A stretch of 52,821 bases of DNA from positions 1 through 52,821 of the forward strand of contig CAYZJC010000008.1 in NCBI GenBank assembly GCA_964478775.1, in the 5' to 3' direction. Of the stretch, positions 7,485 to 15,769 are shown piece by piece. The stretch's first letter is position 1; each line of letters begins with the position of its first letter. The DNA comes from PNMQ01 sp964478775 (lineage in GTDB: Bacteria > Pseudomonadota > Alphaproteobacteria > Paracaedibacterales > CAIOTO01). Both the position numbers and the translations under genes were made by a program. The notes below the pieces were generated by a model. The model was given only the letters and a program-made list of their open reading frames with translations, did no database searches and was not told where the DNA came from.

Positions 7485-9017
7485 TTATCCCTTTGCAAAA
7501 AAAGGTAGCTGAACATCTTTAACGGTTACAACATCTATTTGGCTTTTATAATGCATGCGTCCAACAGCGTCAAACACAACCGTCACACCTGTGTTGGCCA
7601 CACGCACTAATGGCACTTTTTCTTCTATTGCACGAAACCTTACATTACACAAATGTTGCCATAACCCGATTGAATTGTCATACCACGCGTCATTGGTGAT
7701 ATTGACAATCCAGCGGGCTTTATCTTTATCGTTTGTGTGTTTTGACCATTGACTGGCATAAGAACCAATTTCATGGGCAAAAATTGCCTCATAGCAAATC
7801 AACATGGCAAAAGGTGGTAGTTTTTTTAAAGTATGAACAGCAATCCCCTCACCTTCACTATAGTCAACGCTACCTGGTGTCAACTTATCAAACGGCAACC
7901 ATTTTCTAAATGGCAAATATTCCCCAAAGGGTACCAAATGTACTTTATGGTGAAGCGCCTGCATGTTTGCAAATGCATCCAGCGCAACCATTGCACTATA
8001 CAACTTCTCTTTGCGATCGTCCCATGTAATAGTCCCTGTTAATAAATAGCCATCGCGTGGTACAATTTTAGCTAATTCTGCGCATAATGAAGGGTGTTGA
8101 TTTAATGCTACAGGAACGGCTGCCTCTGGCCAAATAATCGCGGCTATCTTTTCATGCCCATTCACTAAGGACAATTGCATTTGCTTATTTAACACATCAT
8201 TCAAATGTTCCTTAAGCCACTTGTGATGAGGGTCAATGCATGGTTGCACAAGACGCACATAAGGGGCATTTGTGTCATAATCAGCTGGAAAACGACTTAA
8301 TCGGTGCATGCCATACACCATAGATACACACATAAGCGACAACGCCATGACTTTTTGCCATTTGCGCCCTACAAATAAACTAATTGAAACCACAATTGTA
8401 AGAAGGGAAAGACCATACACCCCTACATGACTTGTTAACTGCATCATCCATAAACCAACGTCTTGGGTGCAACCAAAAAAGGCCTCATCAGCAAGGGCTT
8501 GCATTCCCCACATATGGCCCGCAAGGTTCCAGGGAAGACCTGTAAACATAAAACTACGTATCAACTCCATAGCGGAAAAAGAAAGTATGGCCGTCCACAA
8601 CATAGGGCACCTTGCAAAAATCAACATCCCCGGTAATTGAACCACTGTTAACATTGCGGCAAAACCAAAAGAGGCAAAGACACCAGCAATAGGCGCATCA
8701 ATTTTCGTAAAAGAAAGCCCTATCCAGTACATCCCCAGCAAGAAAAACACAAAATGAAATATTATTAAATGGGTTAAACACAGCTTCCTTATAAGACGCT
8801 TTTCTCTTCGCACCTCAACTTGTGCTAGCGTATCCGCTGAATTCTCAGGAAGGTAGCTTAACTTCATGACATGGTAACACATTCCCCCAAGACCACAGAT
8901 ACCACAAAGGGCTGCAAATACATGCATATAAAAGCCGCAAGCATACAACGCCCCAAGGCCGCACGTTACGGCATAAGGTGCATAGCTCACCCTCTTAAAC
9001 CTGGCTAAGAAAGGCAT
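7485..9017 (-). CDS. lnt: apolipoprotein N-acyltransferase
   Basis: Adds the third acyl chain to the N-terminal cysteine of lipoproteins in the inner membrane. The 510-residue protein has about six membrane segments in the first 230 residues, then a periplasmic nitrilase-like domain. The catalytic triad is visible as Glu in AIIWPEAAVPVAL, Lys in HHKVHLVPFGEYLPFRKW and Cys in FAMLICYEAIFAHEIG. ATG at 9015-9017 overlaps the restored end of aroA (stop 9005-9007) by 13 nt, which suggests translational coupling. It is not with phoH-ybeY-corC as in many relatives. The lipoprotein at 23730-24050 is a likely substrate. Confidence 0.96.
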   Translation of the reverse strand: MPFLARFKRVSYAPYAVTCGLGALYACGFYMHVFAALCGICGLGGMCYHVMKLSYLPENSADTLAQVEVRREKRLIRKLCLTHLIIFHFVFFLLGMYWIGLSFTKIDAPIAGVFASFGFAAMLTVVQLPGMLIFARCPMLWTAILSFSAMELIRSFMFTGLPWNLAGHMWGMQALADEAFFGCTQDVGLWMMQLTSHVGVYGLSLLTIVVSISLFVGRKWQKVMALSLMCVSMVYGMHRLSRFPADYDTNAPYVRLVQPCIDPHHKWLKEHLNDVLNKQMQLSLVNGHEKIAAIIWPEAAVPVALNQHPSLCAELAKIVPRDGYLLTGTITWDDRKEKLYSAMVALDAFANMQALHHKVHLVPFGEYLPFRKWLPFDKLTPGSVDYSEGEGIAVHTLKKLPPFAMLICYEAIFAHEIGSYASQWSKHTNDKDKARWIVNITNDAWYDNSIGLWQHLCNVRFRAIEEKVPLVRVANTGVTVVFDAVGRMHYKSQIDVVTVKDVQLPFFAKG

Positions 9018-10353
9018 AAATTTTTCTGAAAATAGGGGTCGCTTGTATCAATTGCATTAATATCCGTTAGCTCTATGCCACTTTTGGCGCACATTGACAA
9101 CACAATGGCACTCATGGCGATACGATGATNNNNNNNNNNACCTTTGGCATACCGACGCTAGTAGGCAATTTTCCATCACACCCTTTTACCACAATGGTGT
9201 CATCACCCAGTTCCACATCAACACCAAAAGCTTGCAGCATATGCATAATACGGTCCATGCGGTTCGACTCTTTCACTTTAAGTTCACCAAGTCCTTTAAA
9301 TACACTCTCTCCCTTTGCAAGCGCAGCGGCAACACTTAAAATGGGGTACTCATCTATCAACCCTACACCAAGGTCTTCTTCACAAACAATTCCTGATAAG
9401 TTACTTGATGTCACAACAAGGGTGCACGCCTCTTCACCGCACAAAGACATTTTCGGTATAACCTCAATACAAGCCCCCATCTTTTTTAAGACCTCTAGCC
9501 AAACAATGCGCTTTGGGTTTGCATTCACATTTTCAATTGTAATTTTAGAACCAGGAATCACACTTGCTGCAACTGCCCAGATCGCAGCTGCGGATGCATC
9601 ACCTGGCACACATAAATTGGGTACCCTCGTCATTTCAGTATTTGGGCTTTGAAAGCGCGCAGCATAATTTTCAACAGGGTTCAGCATAATATGGTGGCCA
9701 TCTTTTTGAAGATCAACCCCAAAATACTGTAACAAGTTTTCTGTATGATCGCGACTTTCTAAAGGTTCTTCTATCACCGTTTGGCCAATCGCATGCAGGG
9801 CTGCCAATAAAACTGCAGACTTCACTTGCGCAGAGGGAACTGGCAAGACATAATCAATTGCGTTTAGTTTTTGACCTCTAATATGTGCTGGCAAAAACAA
9901 ATCATTTGTCAACGTAATATCTGCACCCATTTGCCGTAAGGGGTCAGCCACCCTTCGCATGGGTCTTTTCAACAAGCTTTCATCACCCGTCAAGGTCACA
10001 TGAACACCTTCAAGGCCTGCACATAGCCCCATCAACAAACGAACACCTGTACCAGAATTTCCAAGATCTATCTCAATAGGGGTATTCATCTCTTGCGTAA
10101 CGTCCCCATCACCTGGGGTACATAAAATAGTGCCATCGACTAGTACTCTAATATGACAACCCAATTGTTGCACAGCCTTTCGTGTACAGTTTACATCTTC
10201 ACCAATATTAAAATTAGAAATTCGAGTCTCTACCCCTAAGGCGAAAGATAAGAGAAACACCCTATGACTGATTGACTTACAACCAGGTATTTTAAAAACA
10301 CCACTTAACTGATGTGGCAATTTTGCAGGCTCTAGCCTTGTAAAAACAGGCAT
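9005..10353 (-). CDS. aroA: 3-phosphoshikimate 1-carboxyvinyltransferase, broken only by an assembly gap
   Basis: EPSP synthase joins phosphoenolpyruvate to shikimate-3-phosphate in aromatic synthesis. Family motifs run in order: KIPGCKSISHRVFLLSFA, LGNSGTGVRLLMG, LLKRPMRRVADPLRQMG, VPSAQVKSAVLLAALHA, DEYPILSVAAALAKGE and LKVKESNRMDRI. A run of 10 N (9130-9139) throws the naive frame out near the end. In another frame after the gap the sequence continues HRIAMSAIVLSM with a preceding codon compatible with Asp, the family's DHRIAMS motif, and runs to TAG at 9005-9007. A gap length of 3k+2 would restore the frame. The gene is therefore probably intact and overlaps lnt. Confidence 0.92.
9130..9139. 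other. assembly gap (10 N) inside aroA
   Basis: Ten N bases of arbitrary length. The aroA frame before and after differs, and the reading frame requires a true length of 3k+2. Confidence 0.9.
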
Positions 10354-10396
10354 AAATCTTTCCTTTAATCAAGACAAAATCTTTTTATAGTGTAGG

Positions 10397-11092
10397 TTAT
10401 TGCAATACCATTGTGGGGGTATGATTATAAAAATCAGCATATAATTGATGTTGAATAAATGTTTTTAATAATTTGACTTGCGCTTGAAATTCGGGTTCTT
10501 CCAAAATGGCTTGCTTTTCATTCACAGGCAATGGTAAATCTTGCACCAAAGTTCCTATAATCGTTTTATCAGGCACCCCTTTAAAATCGCTAGAACTTCT
10601 ATCGACTCCACGGTTTTGAAAAACCATTTGGGCACTATCGAGCAAAGAGATTTTCTGTTTGATTTTCCCAACATTGTCTTGGTCAGAGGCAAAGCGATCA
10701 TAACTAACCTCTCCAACACGCAAATGTCCCCCACCCTCAGCAGTTGGCAAATCTTTTATGACATTAACATCAAAACGCGAAACACCTATCAACACAAGCT
10801 CAACCTCATGTTCATTTAGCGGTTTCATAGAATAAATCGTTGCCAAAGAACCTGTTCTGTAAAAACTTGTTGTCTTAGCACCCTCACCATTTTCTTGCAC
10901 ACGCACACCATAAACCAACCCAATGCTTTCACCAGGAAAACCCAGCCCCGACATTGAGTCTATCATGCTTTCAGCTTCAACAGCAGACATTGTCAATACT
11001 AATGTTGAATTTGGCATCAAAATTGCATTATCTACAGGTACTAAAGGCACAACCGCATGCTGAAGCAAAGTTTTAGAAGTAAAGTTAGTCAT
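10397..11092 (-). CDS. Lon N-terminal-domain (substrate-binding) protein
   Basis: A 231-residue protein matching the free-standing LON substrate-binding domain family. It starts with the typical LLQHAVVPLVPVDNAILMPN strand region and continues with VYGVRVQENGEGAKTTSFYR, GSLATIYSMKPLNEHEVEL and VLIGVSRFDV. It lacks the AAA+ and protease domains of Lon, so it is not a protease on its own. The family's role is poorly known, perhaps binding or presenting substrate. The Gln/Glu-rich C-terminal half (EEPEFQAQVKLLKTF) looks helical. It ends 43 bases before the aroA start on the same strand and may be co-transcribed with it. Confidence 0.85.
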   Translation of the reverse strand: MTNFTSKTLLQHAVVPLVPVDNAILMPNSTLVLTMSAVEAESMIDSMSGLGFPGESIGLVYGVRVQENGEGAKTTSFYRTGSLATIYSMKPLNEHEVELVLIGVSRFDVNVIKDLPTAEGGGHLRVGEVSYDRFASDQDNVGKIKQKISLLDSAQMVFQNRGVDRSSSDFKGVPDKTIIGTLVQDLPLPVNEKQAILEEPEFQAQVKLLKTFIQHQLYADFYNHTPTMVLQ

Positions 11093-11197
11093 AAAATGAG
11101 AGAGCCATTATTAAAATCATATTATTAAGTATAGCAAAACATCACACCCCCCTCAAGGCAGCAAAGGCTTAATTCTTTAAAACACTTAAAATAAATC

Positions 11198-12271
11198 ATG
11201 ACATATCAACAAAAAAACTTAGACAAGAAACAAATACAAGCCTTACAGCAGGTATGGGCATTAATTTTGCCTCATATTGCGCTGCCACAGATTTACCACA
11301 ATCAGCTGCAAGAAACACCCACCAAGTATTTTTGGCAGCACAAAATCAAACCTATTTTTACAAGCGCACAGCATGTGTATTTATTTGGCCCTGTAGGTCG
11401 TGGAAAAACAATGATTTGTCAACTTATTTATGAAGCCTTCGACCATAACAAACAACGCTTTCATTTTGATGATTTATGTGCCCAACTTCACCACGAACTG
11501 AGCAATCATTCCCTAAAAGAGTATGTCACCGCACAATTTAAACACACACAACTGATTTGGATTGACGAACTACAGCTCTATGATATTGCAACAGCGATGC
11601 TGATGAAAAAATTCATCCCTCTATTGATTGACCTTAAGGTTGCCATTTTAATGACGGGTAATGTTGACCCTGTTGATTTTTATAAAAATGGTCTTAACCG
11701 TGACCAGTTTCAAGGCTTTATCCCCTATTTCTTAAAACATTTTGTGTGTGTCTCTCTCAATGGTGATATTGATTATCGTCAACAAGGTGACTTGCAAACA
11801 ACACATGCACGACAACGCCATTGGTGGCCTTCACATGACGGCACGAATGAAAGCAGCGCGCATGACGCTGAACTCAAAAGTGCCTTTCAGCACATTTCCC
11901 CAAGTGAAATCATTATTCCCTTCCAACTGGAATTAGAAATGCGAAACTGGCCCCTACAACACACCTTGAGTCAAGCTGCCCTACTTGATTTTAAAGACCT
12001 TGCCTGCACAGCGCACAACTCTGCAGACTACAGTAAACTTATTCAAAAATTTCCCTATATATTTTTAAAGGATGTCCCCATTTTCACACAACATAACCTT
12101 GACTGCTGCCGGCGTTTTATGGCGTTTATTGACATTTTATACGACCATCGCGCGCATCTCTTTATGCAATCTGAGGCCTTGCCCCAAGACTTATATCAAG
12201 ACCCTCATCTCAGTCTTCCTTTTGATAGAACGGCTTCTCGCCTGGTAGAGCTTTTGGGGCTGCACCCATAA
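11198..12271 (+). CDS. zapE: AFG1/ZapE-family ATPase
   Basis: A 357-residue P-loop ATPase of the AFG1/ZapE family, which in E. coli acts at the division ring and in mitochondria helps quality control of respiratory complexes. Motifs are Walker A in YLFGPVGRGKTMICQLIYEA, the family RFHFDDLCAQLHHEL, Walker B LIWIDELQLYDI, and sensor 1 AILMTGNVDPVDFYKNGLNR. The family tail PYFLKHFVCVSLNGDIDYR follows. The start ATG (11198) gives a normal-length product. The gene is alone on the plus strand between two minus-strand units. Confidence 0.9.
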   Translation: MTYQQKNLDKKQIQALQQVWALILPHIALPQIYHNQLQETPTKYFWQHKIKPIFTSAQHVYLFGPVGRGKTMICQLIYEAFDHNKQRFHFDDLCAQLHHELSNHSLKEYVTAQFKHTQLIWIDELQLYDIATAMLMKKFIPLLIDLKVAILMTGNVDPVDFYKNGLNRDQFQGFIPYFLKHFVCVSLNGDIDYRQQGDLQTTHARQRHWWPSHDGTNESSAHDAELKSAFQHISPSEIIIPFQLELEMRNWPLQHTLSQAALLDFKDLACTAHNSADYSKLIQKFPYIFLKDVPIFTQHNLDCCRRFMAFIDILYDHRAHLFMQSEALPQDLYQDPHLSLPFDRTASRLVELLGLHP

Positions 12272-12292
12272 AACAATAGGGGGCGCGCATAT

Positions 12293-12322
12293 AAAAAAAA
12301 GGATGCCAACTAAGGCACCCTT
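12293..12322 (-). terminator. intrinsic terminator of rpmI-rplT
   Basis: On the minus strand a 9-bp stem AAGGGTGCC/GGCATCCTT with one G-T pair and a 6-base loop is followed by a run of eight T. It lies about 28 bases past the rplT stop. Confidence 0.88.
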
Positions 12323-12349
12323 CTTTATTTCAAAGTCGGCTTTAAAAAC

Positions 12350-12709
12350 TTAAGCAGACAAAGCTGTTTTAGCACGATCAACCAATGCTTTAAAAGCAAC
12401 TGGTGCATTCATTGCCATATCGGCCATGACCTTACGGTCAACTTGAACACCTGCTTTGGTAAGCCCATTGATCAGGGAAGAATAAGTCATTCCCAATTCA
12501 CGTGCACCTGCATTGATACGTTGAATCCAAAGACCACGGAAATCGCGTTTCTTATTACGACGATCGCGGTAAGCATATTGCAAAGCCTTTTCGACACGTT
12601 GTAGAGCAATTCTATAACATGTACTAGAACGACCGCGGTAACCTTTAGCTAATTTTAAAACTTTTTTATGACGAGCATGGGCAGTGACGCCTCTTTTTAC
12701 GCGTGACAT
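12350..12709 (-). CDS. rplT: 50S ribosomal protein L20
   Basis: An early 23S rRNA-binding protein that is also a translational repressor of its own operon in several bacteria. The 119 residues are the usual length. The basic N-terminus includes MSRVKRGVTAHARHKKVLK, YRGRSSTCYRIALQRVEKA and YRDRRNKKRDFRGLWIQRIN, all conserved. It lies 13 nt behind rpmI and ahead of a strong terminator. infC, often upstream of this pair, is absent here. Confidence 0.98.
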   Translation of the reverse strand: MSRVKRGVTAHARHKKVLKLAKGYRGRSSTCYRIALQRVEKALQYAYRDRRNKKRDFRGLWIQRINAGARELGMTYSSLINGLTKAGVQVDRKVMADMAMNAPVAFKALVDRAKTALSA

Positions 12710-12722
12710 TGATTATTCTCCC

Positions 12723-12920
12723 TTATACATGCAAAAAGTAAGTTTTGACTTTTTTTGCGTCGCTTGGGTGCATAATGGTTGTCCCACGCGCATTGCGAAT
12801 CATTTTATTGGTGCGCTTACGCATACCATGGCGCTTTCCAGCTTGTCCCATTTTTACATTACCAGAACCCGTTAAGCGAAAACGCTTTTTGGCACTGCTC
12901 TTTGTTTTCATCTTGGGCAT
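12723..12920 (-). CDS. rpmI: 50S ribosomal protein L35
   Basis: A small basic large-subunit protein of 65 residues with the standard start MPKMKTKSSAKKRFRLTGSG and the RHGMRKRTNKMIRNARG segment. The ribosome binding site AAGGA lies 8 bases before the ATG. The mRNA leader of about 90 nt from the promoter at 13019-13047 can fold, which fits autoregulation by L20 as known elsewhere. rplT follows 13 nt downstream. Confidence 0.97.
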   Translation of the reverse strand: MPKMKTKSSAKKRFRLTGSGNVKMGQAGKRHGMRKRTNKMIRNARGTTIMHPSDAKKVKTYFLHV

Positions 12921-13012
12921 TTCGTTATCCTTTTTTTAAAAAAGTTGTGGTCTAAATTTGGTGCAGCAAGGCAGCCCGCATGATTTTTTCATGTCGCCAA
13001 TACCACACAACT
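12921..13012 (-). promoter_or_regulatory. structured 5' leader of rpmI-rplT
   Basis: The predicted transcript starts near 13012. Its beginning GTTGTGTGGT can pair with ACCACAAC (about 12943-12950 on the plus strand as GTTGTGGT) shortly before rpmI. Inside lie the hairpin CATGA/TCATG and the GCAGCAAGG/CCTTGCTGC-type stretch. Such a closed leader resembles L20 autoregulation leaders of other bacteria in position, but no known motif was recognised. Confidence 0.45.
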
Positions 13013-13018
13013 TTCAAA

Positions 13019-13047
13019 ATTATACGGCACTTACAAGGAAAACTCAA
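13019..13047 (-). promoter_or_regulatory. sigma-70-type promoter for rpmI-rplT
   Basis: On the minus strand TTGAGT (13042-13047) and TATAAT (13019-13024) are separated by exactly 17 bases. It is the clearest promoter seen in the window. The rest of the 303-base gap between rpmI and folK (12921-13223) holds no gene I can support. Confidence 0.8.
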
Positions 13048-13223
13048 GCCTTTTCCAAGACTTGCAAGCGCATTTCTAAGTGTAAGTGCTATATGCTTTA
13101 TACTGCTATGCGCCCTTTGCTGATTATACCCATGTGTATATGCATTAATTTGATTTTCTGTGCTCATCCAAGCTTCATAATTTTTTAAATATGCTTCTTC
13201 GCATTTTAAAGACTGAGCACCGT

Positions 13224-13706
13224 TTACAGTTGGCTAGCTTTCAGGTTGTCTAAAGCTGTTTTCATATCCACCCCTGTAAGCGGACACACCCATTCAGGCA
13301 TAATTTCACACAAAGGCTCTAGTACGAACAAGCGTTCTTGCACACCTGGGTGTGGAAGGGTTAAGTGTGGTGTATTAACAATTTCATTTTGATAATAAAG
13401 CAAATCAATGTCAATTACACGTGGGCCATGGTGAAAAGTTGGTGTTCTTCCTAATTTTTTTTCTAAGTCTTGTAAAAAGCTAAAGAACTCTTCCAGCGGC
13501 AACGCGGTCAAAACAATAATCACCTGGTTTAAAAAATCAGGTTGGTCCGTTACATAACAAGCCTTGGTTTGAATCACTGAGGATTGATGCGTAAGCTTAG
13601 AAACCTTTGAAATATGGGTAACCGCCTCATTTAATGTGGTCTTGCTGTCACCAATATTACTTCCTAATGCGATAATGGCTTGAAAACTAGCTTGCTCTTG
13701 ATGCAT
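13224..13706 (-). CDS. folK: 2-amino-4-hydroxy-6-hydroxymethyldihydropteridine pyrophosphokinase
   Basis: HPPK transfers pyrophosphate from ATP to the pterin in folate synthesis. The 160 residues contain the family start ALGSNIGDSKTTLNEAV, the catalytic and metal site GPRVIDIDLLYYQ (Asp pair) and LTLPHPGVQERLFVLEPLCEI. It is the last gene of the minus-strand run, 4 nt behind dnaQ. The aminodeoxychorismate lyase-like gene at 50647-51453 would supply another folate precursor. folP is not in the window. Confidence 0.95.
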   Translation of the reverse strand: MHQEQASFQAIIALGSNIGDSKTTLNEAVTHISKVSKLTHQSSVIQTKACYVTDQPDFLNQVIIVLTALPLEEFFSFLQDLEKKLGRTPTFHHGPRVIDIDLLYYQNEIVNTPHLTLPHPGVQERLFVLEPLCEIMPEWVCPLTGVDMKTALDNLKASQL

Positions 13707-13710
13707 CGAC

Positions 13711-14472
13711 CTACCCCTTTACTCTGCCTCGCGTTTCACTGGTGTCATGCGCGTATGCTTCATAAGCATTCCAAAGCGCATCTTCTATGGTAGCGACAAA
13801 TTTTTGGTGTTCTTCAGCTTCTTTTGCCGGAACTGTAAAAGTACGTGAAGGAAAATCAACAACGCGTTTGATAACATCAGCAGACTCTGATGGTACAGTA
13901 GCATACTGTGATTTAAGTAGATTCTTCACTTCATCGGCCTGGTTGCTAAATAAGGTTTTTTGCCTTCCACCCAACAATTCAATGTAAACTTCACATAAAA
14001 GCTGCGCATCTAATAAGGCACCGTGCTTATCGCGTTTGGCAAGATCAATCTCAAAGCGCTTACATAAAGCATCAAGTGAAGCAGGGGACCCTGGAAATTT
14101 CTTGCGTGCAATCAACAAGGTGTCAATAGCCCTTGTCATTGGCATCACAGGCTTTTGCGCCCATTCTAATTCAGCATTTAAAAACTTCATATCGAACGCT
14201 GCATTATGAATAACCAACGGCGCATCACCAATGAATTCTAAAAAATCACCAACAATTTGACCAAACACAGGAAAAGGCCTTAAGAATTCTTCTGTAAGCC
14301 CAGTAATCTCTGTTGCTTTTGCGGGCACATCTCGTTCTGGGTTAATATATTGGTGGTAATGGCGCCCAGTAAGACGCATAGAGTCCATCTCAATCGCACC
14401 AATTTCAGTGATACGGTGACCATGCTTGGGGTCTAGACCTGTTGTTTCCGTATCTAAAATAATAACCTTCAT
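13711..14472 (-). CDS. dnaQ: DNA polymerase III epsilon subunit
   Basis: The 3'-5' proofreading exonuclease of the replicase. The 253 residues include the three exonuclease motifs: ILDTETTGLDP with HRITEIGAIE (Exo I), HNAAFDMKFLNAELEW (Exo II) and KHGALLDAQLLCEVYIELL (Exo III epsilon, with the DnaQ-type histidine of the DEDDh class). The C-terminal 70 residues would bind the alpha subunit. Four bases separate it from folK, and it lies 33 nt behind the symporter gene. Confidence 0.95.
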   Translation of the reverse strand: MKVIILDTETTGLDPKHGHRITEIGAIEMDSMRLTGRHYHQYINPERDVPAKATEITGLTEEFLRPFPVFGQIVGDFLEFIGDAPLVIHNAAFDMKFLNAELEWAQKPVMPMTRAIDTLLIARKKFPGSPASLDALCKRFEIDLAKRDKHGALLDAQLLCEVYIELLGGRQKTLFSNQADEVKNLLKSQYATVPSESADVIKRVVDFPSRTFTVPAKEAEEHQKFVATIEDALWNAYEAYAHDTSETRGRVKG

Positions 14473-14505
14473 AATTTCAAGTCCCTCCTCGTTGTTAAGG
14501 TCGTT

Positions 14506-15747
14506 TTATACAGTCTTAAGTGCCCATATCTTTCGCGCTTTCACAACCAATGACAGCCACACGCTTTCAAAAATAATCGCCAAGCCCCCATTTGCCATCA
14601 CATTCATTGATGTAATCATGGGGTCTAGCACGATATTAAGCGCTAAAATCACAGCCACCATTTCATCTGAAAAACCAAGAATTGTTTTATAAATGGGAAT
14701 CATCAGATAAATGGCCCCACCTAAAACTGCTGCTGTGGTATAACGGGCTAATGTAAAGACACCTACAAAAACCATCCACGCTGAAAGCTCTGGTATAGGT
14801 TTTCCAAAGTTTTTTAAGATCACTAAACACAAGAACGCATTCGCTATGCAGTCACCAATTTGTTGAATGTTTGTCGTTGCTGGAATCAACATACTTGCAA
14901 AGCCAGGTGTCTTTAAATTCTTTTCAGCCGCATCAATTGTAAATGGCATAGTTGCAACACTTGACATAGAAGTTGCAGCAATTAAACCTGTTGGCAATAT
15001 ATTTTTCAAAACTACCGCAAATGAATTTTTGCCCATGCGTGATGAAATCCACAAAATACTCAGTACATATAGCGCAACAAAAACAGTAACATAACTAATA
15101 ATATACCCATAGGTTTCTATAATGCTATTGAGCATACCTGAATGCTGCATGAAAATTAAAAAACCCAACACATAAAAAGGAATCAACCGGCTTAAAATTC
15201 GTCGAAAGAAAAATTCAATTGCACTTTTGCCTGTGTTTAATACATACACAATCTGGTCACCAGGTGTGACAGACGCCAATAACCCAAGGGTGGTTCCAAT
15301 CAACACACCAGTGGATGCTGTCCAAAAATGCAAGGGAATTGTCCCCATCTGAAAAAAGGGAACCAACTGAAAGTCTTGGTTGTTTACTATATCAAAAGCA
15401 GGAATAAAACTTTGCACAGATAATGCAGCACCATAAGCATACATCACACTTACAGCATTTGAGACCCCTTCAAAACAAACCAGTGTGACAACTAACAAAA
15501 TAGCTTGCTCTCTAAACTGCGATAATGTTGATGCTATAAACACAATCACCACAATAGGTAGCATATTCATGATGATGTCTTTGACAAACAAACTTAACGT
15601 GTACGATGCGCGCGCAAAAGTGTGCGGCAAACAATCTCCAAATAAAACCACAATCCCAATAATTAAGCACAATTGAATAGGTGTCATTTTTAAAAATTTT
15701 AACAACATTGTTATCCCCTTATATAGAGTTGTGTTGATTTCTTTCAT
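14506..15747 (-). CDS. dicarboxylate/amino acid:cation symporter (SDF family)
   Basis: A 413-residue inner-membrane protein with about eight hydrophobic segments and the two re-entrant hairpin signatures of the SDF (glutamate/C4-dicarboxylate) family: TSMSSVATMPFTIDAAEK in the first hairpin and LDPMITSMNVMANGG in the last third. The usual arginine of DxxRT is replaced (DPMITS), so the substrate is hard to predict. Two starts are possible: ATG 15747 behind AAGGGAAG and ATG 15708 (MLLKFLKMTPIQL) behind AAGGGGAT. The latter gives a more typical N-terminus. Import of host dicarboxylates or amino acids would suit an intracellular life, but that is inference. Confidence 0.85.
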   Translation of the reverse strand: MKEINTTLYKGITMLLKFLKMTPIQLCLIIGIVVLFGDCLPHTFARASYTLSLFVKDIIMNMLPIVVIVFIASTLSQFREQAILLVVTLVCFEGVSNAVSVMYAYGAALSVQSFIPAFDIVNNQDFQLVPFFQMGTIPLHFWTASTGVLIGTTLGLLASVTPGDQIVYVLNTGKSAIEFFFRRILSRLIPFYVLGFLIFMQHSGMLNSIIETYGYIISYVTVFVALYVLSILWISSRMGKNSFAVVLKNILPTGLIAATSMSSVATMPFTIDAAEKNLKTPGFASMLIPATTNIQQIGDCIANAFLCLVILKNFGKPIPELSAWMVFVGVFTLARYTTAAVLGGAIYLMIPIYKTILGFSDEMVAVILALNIVLDPMITSMNVMANGGLAIIFESVWLSLVVKARKIWALKTV

Positions 15748-15769
15748 GTGGTCTTCCCTTTTTTTTGTC

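Noticed and set aside
12952..13167. 71-codon minus-strand reading frame upstream of rpmI
   Set aside because: It overlaps the consensus promoter and foldable leader of rpmI-rplT, has no family match and no good ribosome site.
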